From Alphaproteobacteria bacterium (GTDB lineage: Bacteria; Pseudomonadota; Alphaproteobacteria; Acetobacterales; Acetobacteraceae): a stretch of 15,020 bases of DNA. Below, in pieces: positions 7,677-14,833 of the stretch. Made by a program: the position numbers and the translations under genes. The stretch spans positions 1 through 15,020 of the forward strand of contig JAAFHD010000038.1 of assembly GCA_013298245.1 (NCBI GenBank), read 5' to 3'. How positions within the stretch are numbered: the first letter of the stretch is position 1; every line of letters starts with the position of its first letter. Under the pieces are notes generated by a model. The model had not been told where the DNA came from. It searched no databases and worked only from the letters and a program-made list of their open reading frames with translations.

Positions 7677-8249
7677 CTACCGCCCGAGCGGTACTATAGA
7701 CATCCACGTTTCGCCATAGTTTGATATCAAATACACTCCATATCCTAGCGGGATTAATCCGAATGAAAATAACAATGATGCCACTATTATTAATCCGTCA
7801 ATTTCAGGTATATAAATTTTTTCTTTCATTAAAATTTTTTTATTGCGGTTTTTGATTGAAAAAGAAAATAAAGAACTGGAAAGTCGTAGTTTTGATATAA
7901 TATTTGGTGTAAATTTTTCAAACACAGGGGCGACTGAGAAACGCAAACGCACAAATCGAATGTTGAGATCAGCTCGTCGCTGCCGATTTACTAGATAGAA
8001 TACAACAAACATAGTGGCGAAAAACCAAGTTAATCCCCAACTTACTCCAATAATTAAAGAATTTATTTCCATTCTGAAATAAAGGCCCGCCATTAGAGTG
8101 AAATATGCACTAAATGATATTGCCGTTATCGCCACGCAATGATTCTGAATATGTCGAACTTCAGAATGCAGTTCCTGAAACGCGCGCACGATTAAATCGC
8201 TGGTAAATTTATCGTTCAAGTCGACGCGTCGTTTTTGATTGATATTCAT
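7677..8249 (-). CDS. Unrecognised membrane protein, AT-rich, probably acquired
   Basis: A 190-residue protein starting MNINQKRRVDLNDKF. A charged N-terminal segment (1-36) is followed by two close membrane helices (about 39-58 and 64-87), a basic soluble loop (88-148, rich in R, K, F and S, with IKNRNKKILMKEKIY), and a third helix near 152-175 with a short tail. No catalytic motif is visible and I cannot name a family. The base composition is unlike everything else here: in 7801-7860 I count 11 G or C in 60 bases. GGGAG (8260-8256) sits six bases before ATG 8249, which decides for this start over the TTG one codon earlier. The gene has the same direction as ilvN, 58 bases upstream, and could be read from it. 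Confidence 0.75.
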   Translation of the reverse strand: MNINQKRRVDLNDKFTSDLIVRAFQELHSEVRHIQNHCVAITAISFSAYFTLMAGLYFRMEINSLIIGVSWGLTWFFATMFVVFYLVNRQRRADLNIRFVRLRFSVAPVFEKFTPNIISKLRLSSSLFSFSIKNRNKKILMKEKIYIPEIDGLIIVASLLFSFGLIPLGYGVYLISNYGETWMSIVPLGR

Positions 8250-8307
8250 CAAAATCTCCCGGCTGGGTCGGCGTACAAGAACAAAGAGATGTTATTGCAA
8301 CAGGTCG

Positions 8308-8817
8308 TCAAATGCCCCGCGCACCCCGCGCCATCGCCACCGCCCCGGTCCGACAAACCTCCGCCAACCCCAACGGCTTCATCAACGCGCAGAACGCATC
8401 GATCTTCTCCGCATTCCCGGTCATCTCGAAGATGAAGCTCTCCGTCGTCGCATCGACAACTCGCGCCCGAAACGCATCCGCTAACCGCAGCGCCTCCACC
8501 CGATGGTCGCCCTGACCACTCACCTTGATCAGCGCCAATTCCCGCGTCAGATGCGGCCCCTCCAACGACAAATCGCTCACCTTGTGCACCGGCACCAGGC
8601 GGTCCAGCTGCGCCTTGATCTGCTCGATCACCATGTCGGTGCCGGAGGTCACGACGGTAATCCGCGACAGCCGCCCGGTGTCATCCACCGGCGCCACCGT
8701 CAGGCTGTCGATGTTGTAACCACGGCCGGAAAACAGCCCGATCACCCGGGCGAGCACGCCCGACTCATTCTCCACCAGCACAGCGATGGTGGCGTTGCGA
8801 ATATGCGTATCAGACAT
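8308..8817 (-). CDS. ilvN: Acetolactate synthase, small regulatory subunit
   Basis: A 169-residue regulatory subunit (ilvN/ilvH type). The N-terminal ACT domain contains LVENESGVLARVIGLFSGRG and YNIDSLTVAPVDDTGRLSRI, keeping the residues that bind valine in E. coli IlvH, so feedback inhibition by valine is likely. The C-terminal domain includes RELALIKVSGQGDHR and ends EVCRTGAVAMARGARGI. It activates the large subunit, encoded 41 bases upstream on the same strand, and confers valine sensitivity. The ATG at 8817 is well supported by alignment to the family. Downstream, where ilvC is expected, comes the AT-rich islet. Confidence 0.96.
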   Translation of the reverse strand: MSDTHIRNATIAVLVENESGVLARVIGLFSGRGYNIDSLTVAPVDDTGRLSRITVVTSGTDMVIEQIKAQLDRLVPVHKVSDLSLEGPHLTRELALIKVSGQGDHRVEALRLADAFRARVVDATTESFIFEMTGNAEKIDAFCALMKPLGLAEVCRTGAVAMARGARGI

Positions 8818-8858
8818 GCGAAAGGCTTTCGAAAACAGGGGCGCAAAAAAACGAAGGC

Positions 8859-10655
8859 TTAAACCAGAACCTTGCCTTCATCCGTAACCGCCCGCGCGTT
8901 CTGCTCCTGGTTCGGCCCCAGGATCATCTCGTTATGCGGCGCGCCCGAGGGGATCATCGGGAAGCAGTTTTCATCCTTCGCGACGCAGATATCCGCAATC
9001 ACCGGCCCATCATGCGCCAGCATCGCGTGGATCACGTCATCCAGTTGATCGGCGGTTTCCGCGCGCATGCCGCGGGCATGAAACGCCTCGGCCAGCTTCA
9101 CGAAATCAGGCAGCGCCTCGGAATAGCTCTCCGAATAACGGCCGCCATGCAGCAGCTCCTGCCACTGCCGGACCATGCCCATGTACTCGTTGTTCAGGAT
9201 GAACACCTTCACCGGCAGGCGGTACTGCGCCAGCGTCGACATCTCCTGGATATTCATCAGGATCGACGCCTCTCCGGCCACATCAATACACAGCGCATCC
9301 GGATGCGCGATCTGCGCGCCCATCGCCGCCGGCAACCCATACCCCATGGTGCCCAGCCCGCCGGACGTCAGCCACCGATTGGGCTTCTCGAACCCGATAT
9401 ACTGCGCCGCCCACATCTGGTGCTGGCCCACCTCGGTCGAGATATAGGTATCGCGCCCGGTTTCATTGGTGATCTCGAACAACCGCTTCACCGCGTGCTG
9501 CGGCTTGATGATCTTGCCTTCCTGCTTGTAGGCCAAGCAGCGGATCGACCGCCACGCATCAATCTCGCGCCACCAGCCAGCCAGCGCCTCCTTCTGCGGC
9601 GCGGTCGTGTCGTCCTTCCAAGCGGCAATCATGGCGCGCAGGATGGCCGCCGCATCGCCCAGGATCGGCACATCCACCTTGACGTTCTTGTTGATGCTGG
9701 ACGGGTCGATATCCGCGTGAATTTTCTTCGAATTCGGCGCAAAGGCATCCAACCGCCCGGTCACGCGGTCATCGAAGCGGGCACCCATATTCAGCATCAC
9801 ATCCGCATGAAACATGCACAGGTTCGCTTCATAGGTGCCGTGCATCCCCAGCATGCCCACGAACAGCGGATCGCTGGCCGGAAACGCGCCCAGCCCCATC
9901 AGCGTATTGGTGCAGGGAAACCCCGTCATCCGCACGAATTCACCCAGCAGCGCCGAGGCCTCAGGCCCCGCATTGATCACGCCACCACCGGCATAAATGA
10001 TCGGCTTCTTCGACGCCTTCAGCAGCGCCACCGCGCGCTTGATCTGCTCCATATCCGGCTGCGTCACCGGCCGATACGACCGGTGCGGCGCCGTCGGCGC
10101 ATCCGAATACGGCGCCGGCTTGATCAGGATATCCTTCGGCAAATCGATCACCACCGGACCCGGCCGCCCACTGCGCGCAACATAAAACGCGTCATGCACC
10201 GTCGCCGCCAAATCCTCGCTGCGCTTGACCAGGTAGTTGTGCTTGGTCGCCGGCCGCGTGATGCCGGTGGTATCCGCCTCCTGGAAGGCGTCATTGCCGA
10301 TCAGATGCGTCGGCACCTGGCCGGTCAGACACACGATGGGGATGCTGTCCATCAACGCATCCACAAGCCCCGTCACGGCATTGGTCGCCCCAGGCCCGGA
10401 CGTCACCAACACGCAGCCCACCTTGCCGGTGGAGCGGGCATAGCCCTCGGCCGCATGCACCGCCGCCTGTTCATGCCGCACCAGAATGTGGCGGATGGCA
10501 TTCTGCTGGAACAGCGCATCATAAATCGGCAAAACCGCGCCGCCGGGATAACCAAAGATAACCTCGACGCCCTGCTCCTTCAGCGCACGAAGAACGACCT
10601 CCGCGCCGGGGCGCAGTTCGGTCGTGGCGGGCGAGGGTGCTGTGGTCGCGGACAT
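8859..10655 (-). CDS. ilvB: Acetolactate synthase, large catalytic subunit
   Basis: A 598-residue thiamine-diphosphate enzyme that condenses pyruvate with pyruvate or 2-ketobutyrate, the first committed step to valine/leucine and isoleucine. Visible marks: GYPGGAVLPIYDALF (35-49), catalytic glutamate E62 in RHEQAAVHAAEGYARSTG, the FAD-domain region around MLNMGARFDDRVTGRLD (287-303), and the cofactor domain GGLGTMGYGLPAAMGAQ (432-448). The Mg/ThDP motif, usually GDG or in many alphaproteobacteria GDA, reads GEA at 461-463 with the conserved NN at 488-489. AGGGA lies a few bases before the ATG. Only 36 bases separate it from miaA upstream, so it is probably in a miaA-ilvB-ilvN operon; no leader-peptide attenuator fits in that gap. 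Confidence 0.97.
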   Translation of the reverse strand: MSATTAPSPATTELRPGAEVVLRALKEQGVEVIFGYPGGAVLPIYDALFQQNAIRHILVRHEQAAVHAAEGYARSTGKVGCVLVTSGPGATNAVTGLVDALMDSIPIVCLTGQVPTHLIGNDAFQEADTTGITRPATKHNYLVKRSEDLAATVHDAFYVARSGRPGPVVIDLPKDILIKPAPYSDAPTAPHRSYRPVTQPDMEQIKRAVALLKASKKPIIYAGGGVINAGPEASALLGEFVRMTGFPCTNTLMGLGAFPASDPLFVGMLGMHGTYEANLCMFHADVMLNMGARFDDRVTGRLDAFAPNSKKIHADIDPSSINKNVKVDVPILGDAAAILRAMIAAWKDDTTAPQKEALAGWWREIDAWRSIRCLAYKQEGKIIKPQHAVKRLFEITNETGRDTYISTEVGQHQMWAAQYIGFEKPNRWLTSGGLGTMGYGLPAAMGAQIAHPDALCIDVAGEASILMNIQEMSTLAQYRLPVKVFILNNEYMGMVRQWQELLHGGRYSESYSEALPDFVKLAEAFHARGMRAETADQLDDVIHAMLAHDGPVIADICVAKDENCFPMIPSGAPHNEMILGPNQEQNARAVTDEGKVLV

Positions 10656-10691
10656 GGATTTCCCTATGGGGTTCGATATTGCGCCGCACCA

Positions 10692-11633
10692 CTACGCCTG
10701 GGGGGAGGGCGCGTCAACCACGCTTTGCACGAAAATACCGATTTGGCGCGACAAACTTTCCGAAAATTGCGCCTGATCCACAAATCGCGCATTGATGCTA
10801 TGCGCAACCTGCGGGGCTACCAAAGCTTGATGCCGGAACCAGGTCGCCTGGCGCTTGGTGTATTGCCCGGTGTTCAGCACGGCCCGCATGCGTGCATCGG
10901 CCAGCGACATCTCGCCGCGCAGGTGCGCGCGCAGCTCCGGCACGCCATGCGCGCGCATCGCCGGCAGTGCGGGGTCCAGGTGCGAAAGCCGGTGCACTTC
11001 CTCCAGCGCGCCGGCCGCCAGCATGGCGTCGAAGCGCGCCGCGATCGCCGCGCGCAGCACATCACGCGGCGGGTCCAGCAGAATGCCGGCGAAGCGGTAG
11101 GGCGCCGGTGGCAGGCCCGGCGCCTCGCGCTGCCACGCCACCAACCCGCGCCCCGTCGCCGCCAGAATTTCATGCGCGCGCGCCACGCGCTGGCTGTCGG
11201 AAGGGCGCAGTGTGGCGCGCGTCTCGGCGTCCAGTTCGGCATGCAATGCGGCTGGCCCGCGCGCGGTCAGGGCGTCGCGCGTCGCGGCGCGCACCGCAGC
11301 GGGCACGGCCGGCAGCGCCGATAGCCCATGCGTCAACGCACGCAGATACATCCCCGTGCCGCCGCACAGCACGGGCAGCGTCGCGCGCGCCATTTCCGCC
11401 AGCGCTTGTTCGCGCCACCAGGCGACATCGGCGGCCTGCGCGGGGTCGCGCACGCCATACAGCGCATGCGGCACATCTGATGCGTCCGGTTGGGCCGTGA
11501 TCACGCGCAGCCCCGCGTAGCACTGCATCGCATCTGCATTGATCACGGTGCCGCCGAAGCGACGCGCCACCACTTCAGCCAGTGCCGATTTGCCCGAGCA
11601 GGTCGGGCCCGCGATGATCAGCGCCGGTTGCAT
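10692..11633 (-). CDS. miaA: tRNA dimethylallyltransferase
   Basis: A 313-residue MiaA, which adds a dimethylallyl group to A37 of tRNAs reading codons that begin with U. The P-loop is GPTCSGKS (9-16), the general-base aspartate D34 lies in INADAMQCYAGL, the GGTGMYLRAL block (91-100) includes T94, and QYTKRQATWFR (257-267) is the tRNA/DMAPP-binding signature. Length and motif order match the family. GGGAAG precedes the ATG by about eight bases. The start is 29 bases from the divergent serB start. Downstream, ilvB follows after 36 bases on the same strand, an operon that joins tRNA modification to branched-chain amino acid synthesis. Confidence 0.96.
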   Translation of the reverse strand: MQPALIIAGPTCSGKSALAEVVARRFGGTVINADAMQCYAGLRVITAQPDASDVPHALYGVRDPAQAADVAWWREQALAEMARATLPVLCGGTGMYLRALTHGLSALPAVPAAVRAATRDALTARGPAALHAELDAETRATLRPSDSQRVARAHEILAATGRGLVAWQREAPGLPPAPYRFAGILLDPPRDVLRAAIAARFDAMLAAGALEEVHRLSHLDPALPAMRAHGVPELRAHLRGEMSLADARMRAVLNTGQYTKRQATWFRHQALVAPQVAHSINARFVDQAQFSESLSRQIGIFVQSVVDAPSPQA

Positions 11634-11662
11634 GGCGCGCGCTTCCCAATCATACGCGGGCC

Positions 11663-12556
11663 ATGCCGCATATCCTTACGCTTGTCGCGCCCCCGGGGGC
11701 GCTTGCCGCCAACCTGCTGCCGAAGGTGCGCGCGGCGCTGACCGCGCTGGGGGCCGATTGCGGCACGCCGGATTGGCTGGCGGAGGGGGAGGCGGCCGAT
11801 ATTCCCTTCATCCACCTGGCGGCGGAACCGGCCATGGCGGCGGCGCGCGCCGCGGTGGGCGATGCGCCGGTGGATGCCATCGCGCAGCCTGTGGCGACGC
11901 GCCGGAAATCGCTGCTGTTGGCGGATATGGACAGCACCATTGTGACCTCGGAGACGCTGGATGAATTGGCGGCGGAGGAGGCGCTGAAGGAGCGCATTGC
12001 CGCGATCACCGCGCGGGCGATGAATGGGGAGCTGGATTTTCGCGCCGCACTGCGCGAGCGCGTGGCGATGCTGAAGGACCTTGAGGAAGCGGCGCTGGAA
12101 CGCACCTGGGCGGCGACGGAACTGATGCCTGGTGCGCGGGAATTGGTGGCGACCATGCGCCGCGCGGGGGCTTATGCGGCGTTGGTCTCGGGCGGGTTTA
12201 CGTTTTTTACCGGGCGCGTGGCGGAGTTGGTGGGGTTTCATGAGCATCGGTCGAATGTGCTGGAGGTCAGCGGCGGGAAGCTGACGGGGACGGTGGCGGA
12301 ACCGATCCTGGACAAGGATTCCAAGCTGGCGGCGTTGAAGGAGATTGCCGCGGCGCGGGGCGTAGCGCTGGAGGCTGCGGTGACTGTCGGCGATGGCGCG
12401 AATGACCTGCCGATGTTGCTGGCGGCCGGGTTGGGTGTGGCGTTCCGGGCCAAGCCCTCGGTGCAGGCGGCGGCGCGCGCGCGGGTGAACCATGCGGATT
12501 TGCGCGCGCTGTTGTTCGCGCAGGGGTTTCGCGGCGCTCAGATAGCGCAAGCGTGA
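11663..12556 (+). CDS. serB: Phosphoserine phosphatase
   Basis: A 297-residue HAD-family phosphatase that makes serine from phosphoserine. The catalytic pair is D88 (nucleophile) and D90 in LLADMDSTIVTSET; motif II is S176 in ALVSGGFTFF; K219 lies in ILDKDSKLAAL; and the metal-binding motif is GDGANDLPML (243-252) with D244 and D248. About 80 N-terminal residues form a divergent ACT-like regulatory domain, as in other long SerB proteins. The ATG at 11663 has no visible Shine-Dalgarno sequence, and with only 29 bases to the divergent miaA start the transcript may be nearly leaderless. A small gap (34 bases) leads to the next gene in the same direction. Confidence 0.95.
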   Translation: MPHILTLVAPPGALAANLLPKVRAALTALGADCGTPDWLAEGEAADIPFIHLAAEPAMAAARAAVGDAPVDAIAQPVATRRKSLLLADMDSTIVTSETLDELAAEEALKERIAAITARAMNGELDFRAALRERVAMLKDLEEAALERTWAATELMPGARELVATMRRAGAYAALVSGGFTFFTGRVAELVGFHEHRSNVLEVSGGKLTGTVAEPILDKDSKLAALKEIAAARGVALEAAVTVGDGANDLPMLLAAGLGVAFRAKPSVQAAARARVNHADLRALLFAQGFRGAQIAQA

Positions 12557-12590
12557 TGCCGCGCGCCGCCGCGCCGCGTTACGCTGCGGC

Positions 12591-13364
12591 ATGGCAACGC
12601 TGGACCTGGCCGGGGCCGCGCCCCGAGACACACAACTGACCTTCGCTGACATCGCCGCCGCGCTGCGCGCGGGGCGCGATGACCTGATGGCGGCACCGAC
12701 GCAAATCCTGTTCTTGTGCGTGTTGTACCCGGTGGTGGGGCTGGTGTTTGCGCGCGCGGCGTCGGGGGCGAATGTGTGGGGGTTGGTGTGGCCCTTGCTG
12801 TCGGGGTTTGTGCTGATCGGGCCGCTGGCGGCGCTGGGGCTGTATGAGATCAGTCGCAGGCGAGAGGCAGGGCTGCCGGTGTCCTGGCGCGACTGCTTCC
12901 GGGTGCTGCAATCGCCGGCGCTGGGCAGCATCATGGGCATGGGGCTGTTGCTGGTGGCGATACTGTTGCTGTGGCTGCTGAGCGCGCACGGCATCATGCT
13001 GTTGACGCTGGGGCATGCGGAACATGACAGCCTGGGCGGCTTTCTGGCCCAGGTGTTCGAAACGCGCGGCGGGCAATGGCTGCTGGTGCTGGGCAACCTG
13101 GTGGGGTTCTGCTTCGCGCTGCTGGTGCTGATGATCGCGGCGTTTTCGCTGCCCATGCTGCTGGACCGCGATGTTTCGATGGGCGAGGCGATCGCGGCGT
13201 CATGGCGGGTGTTCCAGGCCAATCGGGGCGTGATGCTGGCCTGGGGCGCGGTGGTGGCGGCTGGGCTGTTCTTCGGGATGCTGACACTGATGGTGGGGCT
13301 GGCGGTGACGCTGCCGCTGTTGGGGCATGCGACCTGGCATTTGTATCGGCGGGCGCTGCCGTGA
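12591..13364 (+). CDS. DUF2189-family integral membrane protein
   Basis: A 257-residue polytopic membrane protein with hydrophobic spans near 38-56, 62-86, 111-140, 163-190 and 213-245 (five to six helices) and short charged loops. The block SLPMLLDRDVSMGEAIAASW (186-205) and the RDDLMAAPTQILF entry into the first helix are typical of DUF2189 (COG5473), a family of unknown role common in alphaproteobacteria. The N-terminus before the first helix is soluble. It starts 34 bases after serB in the same direction and may be co-transcribed, without an obvious functional link. The family call is from memory of its conserved block. Confidence 0.82.
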   Translation: MATLDLAGAAPRDTQLTFADIAAALRAGRDDLMAAPTQILFLCVLYPVVGLVFARAASGANVWGLVWPLLSGFVLIGPLAALGLYEISRRREAGLPVSWRDCFRVLQSPALGSIMGMGLLLVAILLLWLLSAHGIMLLTLGHAEHDSLGGFLAQVFETRGGQWLLVLGNLVGFCFALLVLMIAAFSLPMLLDRDVSMGEAIAASWRVFQANRGVMLAWGAVVAAGLFFGMLTLMVGLAVTLPLLGHATWHLYRRALP

Positions 13365-13371
13365 AAGCGCA

Positions 13372-13389
13372 GGCTTGCGACAAATTCGG
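13372..13389 (+). repeat. 18-base direct repeat, copy 1
   Basis: GGCTTGCGACAAATTCGG; the second copy at 13457-13474 differs at two positions. The two copies start 85 bases apart and bracket the 8-base tandem repeat. Read on the minus strand both copies could encode similar peptides (AEFVAS and TEYVAN). Confidence 0.6.
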
Positions 13390-13412
13390 CGCCAGGTGCG
13401 GCTGACGAAATT

Positions 13413-13444
13413 CCTTACTGCCTTACTGTCTTACTATCTTTCCT
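13413..13444 (+). repeat. Degenerate 8-base tandem repeat
   Basis: Four successive octamers: CCTTACTG, CCTTACTG, TCTTACTA, TCTTTCCT. The first two are identical and the others decay. It lies between the two copies of the 18-base direct repeat in a gene-free region. Confidence 0.6.
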
Positions 13445-13456
13445 GGCGGGGCGGTG

Positions 13457-13474
13457 GGTTTGCGACATATTCGG
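13457..13474 (+). repeat. 18-base direct repeat, copy 2
   Basis: GGTTTGCGACATATTCGG; matches copy 1 (13372-13389) at 16 of 18 positions in the same orientation. Confidence 0.6.
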
Positions 13475-13598
13475 TTCGGGCAGGGCCAGGGGCGCCGAAC
13501 GCCCGGATTGGCTGGGCCTTTGTGGCCATGGCGCGCATCACCTGAGAGAGGGTGCGGGGCGGATGCGATTGTCAAAACAGCAAGGCTGATATAGGAAT

Positions 13599-13700
13599 TT
13601 ATGGTCGAAAAGTCAACTTATTACGGGGCTGGTCGAGACCACGGCATTCGGCGGCCAGGGCAGCAAATGCTTCCCGCGCAGCGGCACCATCCACGGCCAT
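13599..13700 (-). CDS. Doubtful mini-ORF or gene remnant
   Basis: A 33-codon ORF (MAVDGAAAREAFAALAAEC, ending NKLTFRP) with a good ribosome binding site, AGGAGA (13711-13706), five bases before the ATG. The frame is also open upstream to about 13770, reading DASFGGWRGPSTKAAAQEIV before the ATG, so it may be the 3' end of a truncated gene rather than a complete small one. The composition looks coding, but short GC-rich ORFs arise easily and I recognise no family. Confidence 0.3.
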   Translation of the reverse strand: MAVDGAAAREAFAALAAECRGLDQPRNKLTFRP

Positions 13701-13794
13701 CACGATCTCCTGTGCTGCGGCCTTCGTGCTTGGACCGCGCCAGCCGCCAAAACTAGCATCCCCCTGCCCCACAGGGCGCAGGAGGGATCACGCC

Positions 13795-14781
13795 ATGCCC
13801 ATCAACCGTCGCTTCATGCTGGCCGGTGCCGCCGGCTTGCTGGCCGCCAGCCAGCACCAGGCCCGCGCCGCGGCACCCTTCGCCAACACCCTCGCCCCCG
13901 CCTGGTACCGCTTCCGCTGGGGCGAGATGGAGGCGACGGTGATCTCGGACGGCGCGCTGCCGTTGGGCCCGCCGGCTGGCGGCTTCCCCTCTGCCCCGGC
14001 CGCCGAGATGAACGCCCTGCTGGACGCCGCCTTCCTCCCGCGTGAGGGCATCACGCTGGAACAGAATGTGCTGGTGCTGAACACCGGCAGGCAGCTGATT
14101 TTGTTCGACACCGGCATGGGCGATTCCATGGGCGCCGACAGCCGCATGTTCGGCCCCACCACCGGCCGCATGCTGGCCAATATGCGCGCCGCCGGCATCG
14201 ACCCCGCGACCATCGACATGGTGGTGCTGACGCATGCGCATTGCGACCATTGCTGGGGCCTGGTCGATGCTGCCGGCAACCGCAACTTCCCCAACGCGCA
14301 GGTCGCGATCGCCGAGGCCGATCTGCGCTTCTGGACCGATGACGCCAACAAGCGCGGCCCGGCCTTCATGACCAGCTTTATCGACGGCGCGAAGCGCAAC
14401 CTCAACGCATACCGCGACCGGATGGTGATGGTGCGCGACGAACAGCCGGTGGTGCCCGGCATCACGGCACTGTCCACGCCGGGGCACACGGTGGGGCATA
14501 CGGTCTATGCCATCACGTCGGGCGGGCGCACCTTGGTGAACACTGGTGACCTGGCACACCACCAGGTGCTGCTGCTGCGCCGGCCGATGTGGGAATTCGC
14601 CTTCGACACCGACCCCGCGCAATCCGCCCGCAGCCGGTCGCGCCTGCTGACGCAGGTGGCGCGCGAGCGGCATGCGGTGCTGAGCTACCACTTCTCCTGG
14701 CCTGGCCTTGGGCATGTCAGCGCGGAAGCCCAGGGTTTTGCCTGGCACCCGGCGGCGATGAATGTGACCAGCCTGGGCTGA
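13795..14781 (+). CDS. Exported metallo-beta-lactamase-fold hydrolase, methyl parathion hydrolase-like
   Basis: A 328-residue protein with an N-terminal export signal; NRRFMLAGAAGLL has a twin-arginine look, with cleavage likely near ARA-AA (about 25). The binuclear metal site is complete: H147, H149, D151 and H152 in LTHAHCDHCWG, H231 in STPGHTVGHT, D252 in NTGDLAHH and H299 in LSYHFSWPGLGH. This spacing is almost that of Pseudomonas methyl parathion hydrolase (ligands 147, 149, 151, 152, 234, 255, 302), and the segments WYRFRWGEMEATVISDG and WPGLGHVSAE match that family in style. The natural substrate may be a lactone or ester; phosphotriesterase activity is not implied. GGAGGG (13781-13786) fixes the ATG at 13795, although the frame is open upstream to 13552. 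It probably acts in the periplasm. Confidence 0.88.
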   Translation: MPINRRFMLAGAAGLLAASQHQARAAAPFANTLAPAWYRFRWGEMEATVISDGALPLGPPAGGFPSAPAAEMNALLDAAFLPREGITLEQNVLVLNTGRQLILFDTGMGDSMGADSRMFGPTTGRMLANMRAAGIDPATIDMVVLTHAHCDHCWGLVDAAGNRNFPNAQVAIAEADLRFWTDDANKRGPAFMTSFIDGAKRNLNAYRDRMVMVRDEQPVVPGITALSTPGHTVGHTVYAITSGGRTLVNTGDLAHHQVLLLRRPMWEFAFDTDPAQSARSRSRLLTQVARERHAVLSYHFSWPGLGHVSAEAQGFAWHPAAMNVTSLG

Positions 14782-14833
14782 ACCACCGCGGGCCGCTTGC
14801 CACCGGGCCGCGCATCCGGTTCATTCGCGGCCA

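Larger units (their letters stand above)
13365..13794. other. Intergenic region with repeats and no firm gene
   Basis: About 430 bases between the DUF2189 gene and the hydrolase. It contains an 18-base direct repeat, an 8-base tandem repeat, a small hairpin (GGGCG 13490-13494 with CGCCC 13500-13504) and two minus-strand mini-ORFs. One encodes a 31-residue peptide from ATG 13529 (MATKAQPIRAFGAPG, ending RQER), whose stop falls inside the tandem repeat; the other is at 13599-13700. A poor promoter-like pair on the plus strand (TTGTCA at 13569-13574, TATAGG at 13590-13595, 15 bases apart) could serve the hydrolase. Confidence 0.5.

Noticed and set aside
8222..8231. Perfect 10-base palindrome CGACGCGTCG near the start of the AT-rich membrane gene
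   Set aside because: It lies inside the coding sequence (Arg-Arg-Val codons) and such a short palindrome is unremarkable in this GC-rich context.
8934..11324. A very long open frame (about 796 codons) on the plus strand opposite ilvB and miaA
   Set aside because: It mirrors two certain genes on the other strand; the translation is full of R, H, G and Q runs with no family motif, as expected from GC-rich antisense frames.
11649..11654. TATGAT on the minus strand as a miaA -10 box
   Set aside because: No acceptable -35 hexamer lies 16-18 bases upstream, so I did not annotate a promoter.
11618..13222. A 534-codon frame on the minus strand opposite serB and the DUF2189 gene
   Set aside because: Antisense shadow: low-complexity Arg/Ala/Ser/Gln sequence without motifs, while the plus strand encodes proteins with clear family signatures.
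13413..13444. Octamer array as a possible CRISPR
   Set aside because: Repeats are 8 bases with no spacers, and no cas genes are present; this is a short tandem repeat.
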